From Eublepharis macularius (Eukaryota; Chordata; Lepidosauria; Squamata; Eublepharidae): DNA of 64,000 nucleotides. The stretch spans positions 34,642,001 to 34,706,000 of the forward strand of contig NC_072806.1 in NCBI RefSeq assembly GCF_028583425.1, read 5' to 3'. The notes under the pieces are model-generated. The model was not told the DNA's origin. It searched no databases and was given only the letters and a program-made list of their open reading frames with translations. Of the stretch, positions 10,346 to 19,600 are shown in pieces. Position numbers and translations under genes: made by a program. The first letter of the stretch is position 1, and each line of letters opens with the position of its first letter.

Positions 10346-10984
10346 TATCTTGCCTGCAGGGATGGAGTTTATATAATGTAATGTATCATTAAGTACTTGT
10401 TGAACTATCTCATTTCTGCTTGCACCTGAAAGCCAAAAAGGGATTCCTCAACAATGCAAAAAATAATTGTGTTATGGAGCTACTCATGCCATAGCACACA
10501 CTTTCACCCCAGTCCTAAGAAAAATCCCCTGGGAGTGAACCCATTTGAGTATACTTGAGTAGGAAGGTGCCACAAGACTCCTGTTGCTGTTTTGTTGAAA
10601 CACACTTAAATGGCTAACCCTCTGAAATCTGCAATCCTGGAAGGCACTAGCTTTGTAGCTATAAAACCCAAATGGCCTCTGATGAAGTGAGATGTAACTC
10701 CTGAACATTTCTATCACTATAAACTAGGAGACGGAAGGAGTCTTGACCTTCCTGGAAAGAGATTGGGGAAAACGTAATAGGCAGATAGGAAGAGACTTTG
10801 AAGGATTATTTGGGGAAAATTGATTAATAATATTCTAAATCGTATCTAATAGAAACTGGCTGGCTTCTACTTAGATCATGAAGCTGCACAGTGGATCACC
10901 CACCGACTGGCAAGACGGCAGCAGGATGGGAGTCTGGTGGCACCATTGAGATCAACAAGATTATACTGCAGAACACCATGGCTA
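10346..10984. other. Intergenic, nothing recognised
   Basis: No gene, RNA or repeat that I can name. Confidence 0.4.
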
Positions 10985-11302
10985 CCGGCCTGACAAGTAG
11001 TTGTCAGCCTCCAGGTGAGGCCTGGAGATTACAATTGCTCACCAGGCCACAGAGATCAGTTCCCCTGGGGGAAAAAAGGACGCTTTGGAAGTAGAGTTGC
11101 CAGCTCCAGGTTTGGAAATTCCTGGAGATTTTGGGGCCAGATCCTGGAGACGGTGGGGTTGGGGGAGAGGAGGGACCTCAGCAGCGTTATTATGCCAGAG
11201 TCCATCCTCCAAAACAGTCATTTTCTCCAGGGGAACTGATCTCTATGGCTACGAGATCAGCTGTAATTCTGAGAGATTTCCAGCTACCACCTGGAGGCTA
11301 GA
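10985..11302. mobile_element. Two adjoining fragments of the ~200-bp TAGGGTTGCCA MITE
   Basis: 10990-11090 carries a minus-orientation fragment (GTCAGCCTCCAGGTGAGG, GATCAGTTCCCCTGGGGG). 11092-11300 is a nearly full plus-orientation copy (TAGAGTTGCCAGCTCCAGG to CACCTGGAGGCTAG) lacking the terminal GCAACCCTA. No clean target duplication is seen. Confidence 0.75.
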
Positions 11303-11354
11303 AAAATATTCAGTTGTTATTATTTAACAAAAGGACAATCACTATGTGAAAATT

Positions 11355-11494
11355 GATGGCTGTTGTGGGTTTTCCGGGCTGTATTGCCGTGGTCTTGGCA
11401 TTGTAGTTCCTGACAATGCCAAGACCACGGCAATACAGCCCGGAAAACCCACAACAGCCATCGTTCTCCGGCCGTGAAAGCCTTCGACAATACA
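11355..11494 (+). mobile_element. Foldback Penelope-like mini-element, 49-bp perfect palindrome
   Basis: 11355-11403 and 11414-11462 are perfect inverted complements (49 of 49) around a 10-base spacer. They are followed by a 32-base unique tail ending CTTCGACAATACA. The 12-mer TATGTGAAAATT is duplicated at 11343-11354 and 11495-11506. The tail and arm sequence recur at 46502-46921 and 61720-61910, where 12-14-base duplications also flank the element. Variable ~12-bp duplications and inverted terminal arms fit Penelope-like elements better than DNA transposons. No ORF is part of it. Confidence 0.8.
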
Positions 11495-11773
11495 TATGTG
11501 AAAATTCATACAATGTGCAAACAGTGCATTCATATACTCTAATTATCTCTAAGAATGTCCTTATCTCACAGTCCAAACCATGCAGGGAACTCCATGCCCC
11601 ACTCCGATCCTCTTAGGAACAAGGCAAGTACTCCGTGGGTAGAAGAGATGGTAAGTATGAATCACTTATGATCCTTAATATATTTGATGTCTTTCCTTCT
11701 CTTTTCTTTCTATACAGGTGTCTTCCCAGATGTTATTTGTAGTGTCCAACGAAAAAGCTTTGTTATATTGTAT

Positions 11774-11912
11774 ACCACCTGGAGGCGGGCCACCCTATAT
11801 GGGACTCTATGGTATTATACCTTTCTGAAGTCCCTCCCCTCTCCAAACCACACTATCTCCAGGCTCCACCCCCTCAAATCTCTAGGATTTCCCAAGCTGG
11901 AGCTGGCAACCC
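11774..11912 (-). mobile_element. ~200-bp TAGGGTTGCCA MITE, minus-strand partial copy
   Basis: Ends AGCTGGAGCTGGCAACCCTA and carries CAGGCTCCACCCCCTC, the reverse of the family's left half. The far end is deleted. Confidence 0.75.
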
Positions 11913-12474
11913 TAGGAAGGGGTGGCTGGCTACATATCTGGGGAACTCCCTGGGGTATTAAAAATGGCTTTCCAAATTAATAAAAAGAAACAATTTTAAA
12001 AAATGGACGAGGACTGAGCACTCTCAGGGAGGCACAGAAAGCTGAGAGGGTAACAAGAAAAGCTGGGGGGAGGGAACCTTTCCGGCTCTCCCCAAAGTAA
12101 AAGCACTTCCGGGATAGACGTTTTGGTATCGGAAGGTCGTTTGGGGCGTATGAAACGGAGACACTCTAGCCTTTTCTACTCTATGGTTTAAGCAGTCGGC
12201 TCTCCCCCACCGTTTCTATGACAAAAGAGGCCTTGACGCGGCCCCGCCCCCTGCCCCGCCTTCGGAATCGAACCACAACATGACTAGCCCCGCCCCCTTT
12301 CCTGTCAAGTGACGTAGAAAAGGTGGGAGAGGCGGAGTCACGCTTTGAGCCAAGGAGCTGCAGCTGACTTGATACAACGCGATGATTAGACAGTTCCGGT
12401 TCCCGATTGACTGTGCGGGGCAAACCGCCGGATATAAATAAATAAATAGGTGCATTTGTTGTAAATGGATTGAT

Positions 12475-12520
12475 TTATATATATACATATATACATATAT
12501 ATACATATATACATATAAAG
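12475..12520. repeat. TA/TACATA microsatellite inside the CpG island
   Basis: About 45 bases of alternating TATATA and TACATA units, with TAAATAAATAAATA just before (12432-12446). It is a sharp AT-rich break within the CpG-rich promoter, about 430 bases upstream of the USP32 start codon. Confidence 0.85.
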
Positions 12521-12682
12521 GCGTGCGCGTAAAAATCACATCCTCCCTATCCATGTGAATGTCGCCTTGCCGCGAGTCCTTGCCTCGCAGCCTCCAGGCG
12601 GCGCTCCCGCGGCAGCCGGAAGTGTCGGGCGCGGGTTCCTCCCCTCCCGCTTTTTACCTCTCGAGCCCGCCCCCTCCGCCGT

Positions 12683-12740
12683 CACGTGCCCCGGCGCTCC
12701 CACGGGGGGCGGGTCGAGGCGGGGCGGGCGGCGTCACGTG
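12683..12740 (+). promoter_or_regulatory. Pair of GTCACGTG E-boxes
   Basis: CACGTG occurs at 12683-12688 (context CCGTCACGTGCC) and 12735-12740 (context GCGTCACGTGAT), 52 bases apart, about 210-265 bases upstream of the USP32 start codon. GTCACGTGA is the shared core recognised by USF, MITF and TFEB-type bHLH-zip factors. GC boxes lie between and beside the two sites. Confidence 0.7.
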
Positions 12741-12929
12741 ATGCGGCATGGAGGCGGCCGAGGCGGCCAGCCTTCCTCTGCGGGCTCCTCCTCGGCGGCG
12801 GCGCTGGCGGCGGCGGCGCTAGGGGCGGAGGGGCGCCCGGCCGCGGAGCAGCGGCAGCAGCGGCGGCGACCGCCCACCCGAGCGGGGTCCAGTCCGGCGT
12901 GGCGAGCGTTGGCGGCGGCTGCGTCCGCC

Positions 12930-12938
12930 ATGGACTGA
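12930..12938 (+). promoter_or_regulatory. Two-codon upstream ORF (Met-Asp-stop) before USP32
   Basis: ATG GAC TGA in a strong initiation context (CCGCCATGG), with its stop codon ending ten bases before the main start codon at 12949. If the 5' end of the mRNA lies upstream of 12930, scanning ribosomes would meet this start first. The position is read directly; transcript inclusion is inferred. Confidence 0.65.
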
Positions 12939-12948
12939 GGGCGACGGG

Positions 12949-13006
12949 ATGGGCAACAAGGAGTCCCGCATCGGCTTCCTCACCTACGACGAGGCCCTGC
13001 GGAGGG
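12949..13006 (+). CDS. USP32: USP32 coding exon 1 (ubiquitin-specific protease 32)
   Basis: Encodes MGNKESRIGFLTYDEALRR plus the first base of a valine codon, then the donor GTGAGC. Vertebrate USP32 begins with nearly the same residues, and exon 2 at 59912 continues it in phase. USP32 is a large (about 1600-residue) cysteine deubiquitinase with N-terminal EF-hand-type repeats, a DUSP domain, a USP catalytic domain and a C-terminal prenylation motif. It acts on endosomal and lysosomal membranes, with RAB7 and LAMTOR1 among its reported substrates. The start is chosen because it gives the conserved MG..ES N-terminus; Gly2 followed by Ser6 fits an N-myristoylation signal. The exon ends 58 bases after the start (phase 1). 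Catalytic domains are not in this window. Confidence 0.93.
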
Positions 13007-13092
13007 GTGAGCGGTGGGCGGGGCAAGCGGACGAGGGGCGGGGCTCGGGGCGAGTGGGGGCCTTCAGCTGTGAGGGGGCTGCCTCTGGGGCG

Positions 13093-13313
13093 GGGTTGCT
13101 AGCCTCCAGGTGGGGGCTGGAGATCTCCCGGAATTACAGCTGATCTCCAGGCGACGGAGCTCAGCTGCCCTGGAGAAAATGGCTGCTGCGGAGGGTGAAC
13201 TCTGCATCTTCATACCCCGTGGAAGCCCCTCCCCAAGCCTGCCCTCTCCAGGCTTCACCCCCCAAATCTCCAGGAATTGCCCAACCCAGACCTGGCAACC
13301 CTTAGGGGCTCAT
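13093..13313. mobile_element. ~200-bp TAGGGTTGCCA MITE 87 bases after exon 1
   Basis: Minus-orientation family member, from GGGGTTGCTAGCCTCCAGG to ACCTGGCAACCCTTA. It lies within the CpG island, just inside intron 1. Flanks are GC-rich and no clean octamer duplication is visible. Confidence 0.8.
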
Positions 13314-13619
13314 GCCCGGTGGGCTGCCAGGGCCCACCCGACGCCTGGGGCTGGCAGGGAGCATCTCTGGCCAGCGGTCTCTCAGCATCAGGGAGGGGAC
13401 ACGTTGCCAGTGCTTCAGCGCCCTCCCTTCGTTGCCCAGTGGCGTGATCGCCTGGGTGGGTGGGTGGGGAGGAGGCTGGCATGGACCCCCGCTGCCTGCA
13501 CGGATGCTGCACTCGAGGGGAAGGGGAGGGCTTCATGCTGGAGGGGAAGGGGCGCGTCAGGTGAAGGGGCCGCGGTGGCGGTGGCAGGAATTGTGCAGGA
13601 GAAAAGAGCAGGAGCTCCT

Positions 13620-13860
13620 GTCAGACTCACAACATTTGTGGCAGGGTAGGAGCTTTTGGGAATCACGCCCGCTTCTCTGAGTACAGGTACCATGTGAAAA
13701 GGGGTAAATACATTGGATGAAACAGAAAAGGTTAACCATTCGCTCCATAATATAATGGCTACAAATAATAGAAAAGAGCGAACATAATTTGTGGTAGGGT
13801 GTGAGCTTTGGTGAATTGCAGCTCGCTTCTTCGAATAACCAGGATTTGTGCAGCTATGCC
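13620..13860 (-). repeat. Two decayed Penelope-like tail repeats
   Basis: 13625-13692 and 13780-13850 both match the minus-strand repeat of 38341-38395 (TTTGTGGTAGGGTATGAGC and CAGCTCRCTTCTTC). Each covers the hammerhead-like segment in mutated form. The interval between them is unrecognised. Confidence 0.6.
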
Positions 13861-14049
13861 GAGATGGGCGTGGGATTGTCGCCCAGTGGTGTGGAGCAGG
13901 AGGCCTGCCTGGGCTGCTGCTTGGGGAGCTGCGCTGCAAGGGGAAGGCAAGATCAGTGTTTTGAGGGCTGTGAGGTTCATGAGGTAGCACCCAGGAAAGC
14001 GTATGGCAGCCTGTGCGCTGGAGAGATTGGTAGGTTCTTTGGCCTTGAA

Positions 14050-15310
14050 CTGTAGTTGGTCTAGCTTGTGGGTCATTGAGGAAACTTGAGACTGGGGAGG
14101 TGTGCCAGCCTCCAATTGCAGCTGTAGCTGCAGACGCTGCTTCAGGTTAATGGGGAAGTATGTGGGGCAAAAGGGGCTACAGTGGTAGAAACTGTATGGA
14201 GAGGAAGCTTTGCCACCAGGGTAGAAGGGATGTGGCCGGAAATGGGTTGGACTTGGCAGAATAACTTTTTGGGAATGTCACTTGCTGCTGAAATGATATA
14301 CGCATGGGAATTTGGGAGCGGAATGGAAAGGAAAGCTGGGGCTGCTCCTAGGGTGAGCGAAGAGGGCAGCGGCAGGCTTTGCACACAGATGGCTGCGGAT
14401 GGAGAGGTGACCTTTTGCATGGATGGGCCCAGGGGAGGAGATTGGCCTTTGAGGGTGGGCAGGAGCAAGGAGGGAGCTGTGGCCTCGATGTTGGGGGGCC
14501 CGGTGGAGGTGTGGTGGATAGAAGGTGGGAATTGAAACTTTCTGGGGACTTAGTGTGGGGAGAGCAGGGCTCGGGGCCTGGTTGGTTGGGATGGTGGTGA
14601 AGAGCTTTTCCAGATGGCGGTGGCTAGTGGGGGGGGGGCGGATTTCAGGGCAGTGCTGTTGATTGAGATAGGGGAGAAATTAAGGGGGGTGGGAAATGCT
14701 GGCAACTGCCGAGAAAATACTGAGGAAGGGGGGTCCACATGGTGAGAGGGCAGAGAGCAAGCGTCCTGGTTTGGCTGGCCGAGGAAAGGTCAGGGAGATG
14801 GGTGAGGGGCTTGTAGAAGGGCGCATGTGTGGGGAATGGGCAAGAGACGTTGGGGGGTGAGATAGTCAGGGGGGGCTTTGGTAGGGCATGGTTTCCTGCT
14901 GATCTTGGGGAACACAGGGCTGTGAGGTATGAGGTGCTGCTGCTTGTGTCCTGAGAAGGCTTGGGGGTACGTGAAGGCTCAGAGGCCTGATCAGAAAGTG
15001 CTCTGGGCGGAGAGAGACGGAGTCTTTGCCTGTGTCTGGGGGGAGGGAGATGAGTCTTCTTGAGGACTGTTCCTACTGGTGGAAGAGGAGAGGCTGGGTA
15101 GGAAATTTCCTCTGGGGCCGAGGGAGCTGGCAGTGTGCGGCGGCGTCTCCCAGCGGAGCTGTCAGTGTCTGTCAGCGTAAAGCAACGTGTAGCGCTTCGA
15201 GTTCCTGACTCTGCTGTTGCCTCAGACTGCACCTTGTGCTTCGAGGGCCAAGCGGCAGCTGCCTCCAGACCTCCGGGTCGTCGTGTCCTTTTGGCACTTG
15301 TTTGCATGTC
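14050..15310 (-). other. Proline/serine-rich minus-strand open region, possible old retroelement 5' part
   Basis: The minus strand is open for 220 codons (15307-14645), giving a proline-, serine- and threonine-rich sequence with an RRRR-containing basic patch near residue 55. Further open stretches follow at 14468-14142 and 14115-13759. No domain is recognisable. Such a run is close to what chance allows in 64 kb of GC-skewed DNA. It could be a decayed LINE first ORF or plain G-rich intron. Confidence 0.25.
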
Positions 15311-16051
15311 AGCCCTCGACTGGAGTGCCCGCTGCCCCCTTGCACTCTTTGGCCCCCTTTATTTTGTTTCTCCAGCTAGTCTCGACTGCGCTGCAAAGGG
15401 AGGGGATGGACAGCTCCTGCTGCTGCGAGACCCCACCCCGATCCCAGCGCATCCCTTTTGGCAGCTGGCTTAGCTGGCTTCCCACGACATTGCCTGGCAT
15501 CTGCCACGCCGCCTGTGTTACATGCAGTGACGTGAGAGGATCTTGCTTCCTCGTCTGACAGGCGCTGCCTTATTTTGCCTCTCCAGCTGCTGCTGCTTAT
15601 CCCAATGCGCTTCTCCTGTGCGCTTCTCACCCATGGTACATATTCTTGCAGCAGCTCTTGAGGTGTGTGACTTTAGGGTAAGGTGATAGAAAGCGTCTGT
15701 TGCACTAATTATAGCCGATCACATTTATATGTGTTGGTCACATACAAAACGTGTTTAAGAATTACATTAAGACAAATACTCATAGAATGGAGAAATGAAT
15801 GAGTATGGGTAGAACGGTGCTTGACCCATTGCCATTTGAACTCTTGGCAACTCTCCCCCCACCCCCCCACCCCGCTCCACACAGCTGCACTTTCTCAGCT
15901 TTGCTCTGAAGGCCAAAAGGGGCAGGAGAGAGGAAGTCTGGGTGACCAACCTGCTGAAATGTTCCATATGACCATTTTGATATGATGCGATATTCACCAC
16001 TGTGCTTGTGCAGTCCTTTTGGCACTTGTGTGCATGTTGGTCCTTAATTGG
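15285..16051 (+). repeat. Short repeated segment, two copies 728 bases apart
   Basis: A 25-base core at 15285 (GTCCTTTTGGCACTTGT, then TTGCATGT) recurs with one mismatch at 16013, and similarity fades over the next 14 bases. The interval is CpG-containing and non-coding. It may be a duplicated regulatory or retroelement 5' segment. Confidence 0.5.
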
Positions 16052-16119
16052 AAGCAACAGGAGCACACCCGGCTTAGGTGAAGAGTCACTTTTTAGCTAT
16101 ATAACTAAAACATTTCTGA

Positions 16120-16612
16120 GTGATGTAGTACATGGGCTTTCTCTGTGGTGGCCCCTATCCTGTAGAATGACCTGCCTGAGGAAGTCAGAAGAGCCCCCAC
16201 TCTCCTGGCTTTCCGTAAACGATGCAAAACCGAACTATTCCAAAAGGCTTTTTACTCAAATGGGAGGGCTGCCTTGTAGGGATGGGGTCTCAGGTGCTTC
16301 ACTAACAAGTTGGGGGTCATAGACTTCATCACCATTTTTGCCTCATATATTATCTGCTGCTATGTACTCCTATGTACAACCATCACTCCATGCTGTCTAA
16401 TGTTAGTCCTAGAATTGATTATGTTTTGCTTCAGTATCTCTGTCTTGGATCCTTGCTGATGCTATGTCTTTAAATCTGTTTACCTTATGGTATTGTGTTG
16501 AAATGTACTTACATGATACTGATTGTATTAACCTCATACTATGTAATCCACCTTGAGTCTCAGTGAGAAAGGCGGACTATAAATGACGTAAATAAAATAA
16601 ATAAATAAAATA
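16120..16612 (+). mobile_element. CR1/L2-like LINE 3' end
   Basis: Begins with the words TGACCTGCCTGAGGAAGTC and TGGCTTTCCGTAAACGATG, runs through an untranslated stretch, and ends CTTGAGTCTCAGTGAGAAAG with a TATAAATGA/AATAAATAAA tail. This is the common squamate LINE tail design. A related copy is at 23215 and an inverted one at 26225. Confidence 0.7.
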
Positions 16613-19600
16613 AATTTGCCAGTGCATTCCACAGAGAGTTGAAGTTTCTGGTTTTGAAATAGTGTTGGTGTCTCCCTAAAGTTATCCCAGCCATACTGGA
16701 GTGCTTGTATCAGTTGTTTGGGTCTGTGTGAGTGCCTGCTTTGACTAGGGAAGTGCCCCCTAGTTTTGCTGTTTAGCGTTGGTAGCTACAGTTCTCCTCC
16801 CCCCAAAAGCACAACTGAGCAGTGCAATGGTAGGAAGCCATTACTAGACAAAGAGAATTTATTACTTCTGTGTCAGAAATTCCTGTTTTGTTTCCACTAT
16901 GCGGCTTATCTCTCAGTAGTTTAAAAAGAGGACAAGAAGCCACAGATGTTAAGCTGCTAGGGTTTGGAGCATAAAACGTTGTAAGATAGGAGGTCGTTAT
17001 TTGGCGGGTGGGGGAGAGAATGTGAAGTTGGCCGTGCTTGCTATACACCTTGCCTAGAGGACTGGGGGAGGGAGAGTTTCCAAATGACCAGGTTAGGGAG
17101 ATTAGTGAATCTTACTGGTACGATTTGATTCTAGGACACAAATGATTTGTTTAGATAATTATGGGCAAGTGGGCTATCTTTTTTGTTTGTTTGTTTGTTT
17201 GTTTTAATCCATTGTTGTGAGTCTTTATATGACAGGAGTTCCCAGCTTTTCTCTCATGCCTCTTTCATGCTGAAGATGCACCCACACGCACGCGCACACA
17301 CAAACATTAAAAATGATGTAAATGTAATGACAAACATCCAGTGGAAGGAGATGGCATGAAAATAAAGATTTGTTGTTTCAGTTTGAATTTGCTTGTGTGA
17401 AAGGTAGATTCTGAAGGCCGAACAGGGGAGATGGGGCTGCGGAACTCAGTGACATTCCTAATCTGTGTCTTAATACGTCTTGCAGATTTATTTGCAGCCT
17501 TCCAGTGGCTGGGGTGTGGGCAGTGTTTGGTACACAAAAGACCAGTTGCGTTCATTTTGGACATAGCTTCTGTAAGTGGTAGCCCTGCCATATATTTTAA
17601 AGGATTTCAGAGGTTGTATCTCAGTATCTGCTTAATGATATGGGTGGTGTCAGAGCCAGAGATGTGCATTCTGTAGTCTTCGGTTTCCAAGGGTTCTTTG
17701 AGCCGTTTGGTTGCTTTGGACAGGTAGATGGTTGGATGAATAACTTGCCTGTTTCTCAGCAAGTGAACCATTCCCTGTGTTTGTTTATGTGTGTGTAAAA
17801 ACAGTGCTGATTCTTTCTTGGCATTGCTGTGTGTTGGCTGTGTAGACAGCAGGTGAGAGATGTTGCGCCGAAAGATGACCAGTGTATGCTCTTGTAGCAG
17901 GTTTGAGCTTCCATGTAGGGGTGGGGGCATTTAACGTCTTTGTTGATGAAAAGGCTGGCTGGTGTGTTTCCCTAGGGCAGGCTTGTGAATTGCCTCTTGG
18001 CCGGTCGTGTGCAGTAAGCAAGGATCTCCAGGAGGCTGGGACATGTTAGGAAAGTTGGGATGTGCCTCCCTACCTTTTGACCCGCAACTGAAAATAACTT
18101 TTAGGCTAACAGGCTAACATTTTTGTTTGCAGACCGCCAGTAACTTTTCCAGTTTTGTTTTGATTGTGTCAGCCACTGTAGAAGCCATGAGGAATTCAGG
18201 CCGGATAAAAGATAGGGAGCACAATCCTGAGGCCTGTGGAGGCCGCGGATGCAAAAGTGTCATTGCTGGTCCATTCCCTATGGACAGTCCACAGGGTGAA
18301 AGAACATGCGCCCCTCTGCAAGGCACAGATGGCATAACGACACCCACCCATCAGACCACAGCAGTTGGTTATACCCTGTGCGTGGCACTCAGAGGCACAG
18401 GCAATCGCTGCCCAGTGATCCGGCCGATGACCCTTGATGCCACCCTTCCCCATGGAGAGGCAGTGGACCGGGAGGACAGACTCAGCAACAGATAGCCCCT
18501 CTAGGCTGCACCCAGGGCAGCAGCCCACTCACGTCCACCCCAGGCCCCCTGCTCCTGCCATGCCAAGCTGCATGGCTTTTCAGATGCTAGCAGTGCTGGG
18601 GGGGGGGAGTGTGTGGCCAAGAGACCCCCCCCCCATCAGCGGAGCGCTGCCGGCTGGGAGGGGTGATTGCTTGCGGCTATATTTGGAAGAAACATGCCTG
18701 GGGGGGCACTTGGGAGCCTTTGGGGCTGCACTGTGGTTTTTGATGGAGGAACTCTCTGCCAGTTGTTACAGCTTAGAGACAGTCCACCCCTTCTTTGTTA
18801 GCATGGTGGTTTGTGCGGGTGTTACTCCATGGCATTTCTACAGTGGTGCCCGGCCAGGGCCCGGTGTTGTTGAGGCCATCCACCGGCACATCTCAGACAC
18901 ATGCCTAGTTGCTTAGCTGGCTCCCTGTGCACGCTCCCCCCACTCCCAATTGCATTGTAAATAATCTGTAGGGATAAAATGGTTAATTGTGCTAGGCAAA
19001 AGCCTCCTTCACCAGCTGCATGGAAAGCCCAATGGGAGAAAATAATACATTAATAATAACGGCAGTACATGTATACATTTGCTTCCATTCGACCCTTATT
19101 GTTGCTTCTTTCTGGATAGATTGCATGCTCCTCATAGCAAGGATAATATTTTTTAAAAGTTGTTTAAGCTACTCTATTTATAGATAGTATTATACATTCC
19201 TAGGAAACTACCTCACATTTCTTTGGGTGGCCTGCCCTGCCCTGAGTCGGGAAGATATATAGTGTTCTCATACTCGATCTTGAGAGCAGTGTGAACTGTT
19301 CACCACATGCCTTGTGGGTTTAAAAAAAATATTATCAGCCACACACCCTGCCATATCACATACGTGACTTGAGATACGGTATTCTTCCTCTGGAGAGACA
19401 AGTGTCTAATGCCCCCTGCAGTGTTGGTCTCTGGATCCAAGCATCCAGTTGAGATCTTTGGTAATTTTTTTTGCCTTATATCTAGGCACATACGGACTGA
19501 AGGACATTGAAGAACATGTAAACAAGGTGAAAGCTAAGGGTGGGGACAAGAAAGAACAAACCAATATGCAGAGCTAAATTTGAACACGGTACATAAGGCT

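Larger units (their letters stand above)
12050..13450 (+). promoter_or_regulatory. CpG island and promoter region of USP32
   Basis: GC- and CpG-dense sequence spanning the first coding exon. It contains repeated GC boxes (CCCCGCCCCC near 12240 and 12289, GGGGCGGG near 12718), ETS-type CCGGAAGT near 12616 and ACTTCCGGG near 12105, a TGACGT word near 12310, and two CACGTG boxes. I see no TATA box in the expected place before exon 1, as usual for CpG-island genes. The upstream half could also serve a divergent minus-strand transcript, but I find no exon for one. Confidence 0.85.

Noticed and set aside
1..12050. A divergent protein gene sharing the USP32 promoter (in mammals a neighbour lies upstream of USP32)
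   Set aside because: No minus-strand exon that I can recognise. The neighbour may lie beyond the window or have exons too diverged to see by eye.
12555..12938. 127-codon plus-strand frame ending at the uORF stop
   Set aside because: Alanine/glycine/arginine-rich translation of CpG-island DNA with few stop-like codons. It lies in the promoter and 5' UTR and shows no domain.
13415..13990. 191-codon minus-strand frame across the USP32 CpG-island edge
   Set aside because: Covers repeat sequence (13620-13860) and GC-rich intron. No domain or splice signals.
18127..18916. Long open frames of 110-160 codons on both strands
   Set aside because: No domain, no splice context, and the frames overlap each other on opposite strands over G/C runs.
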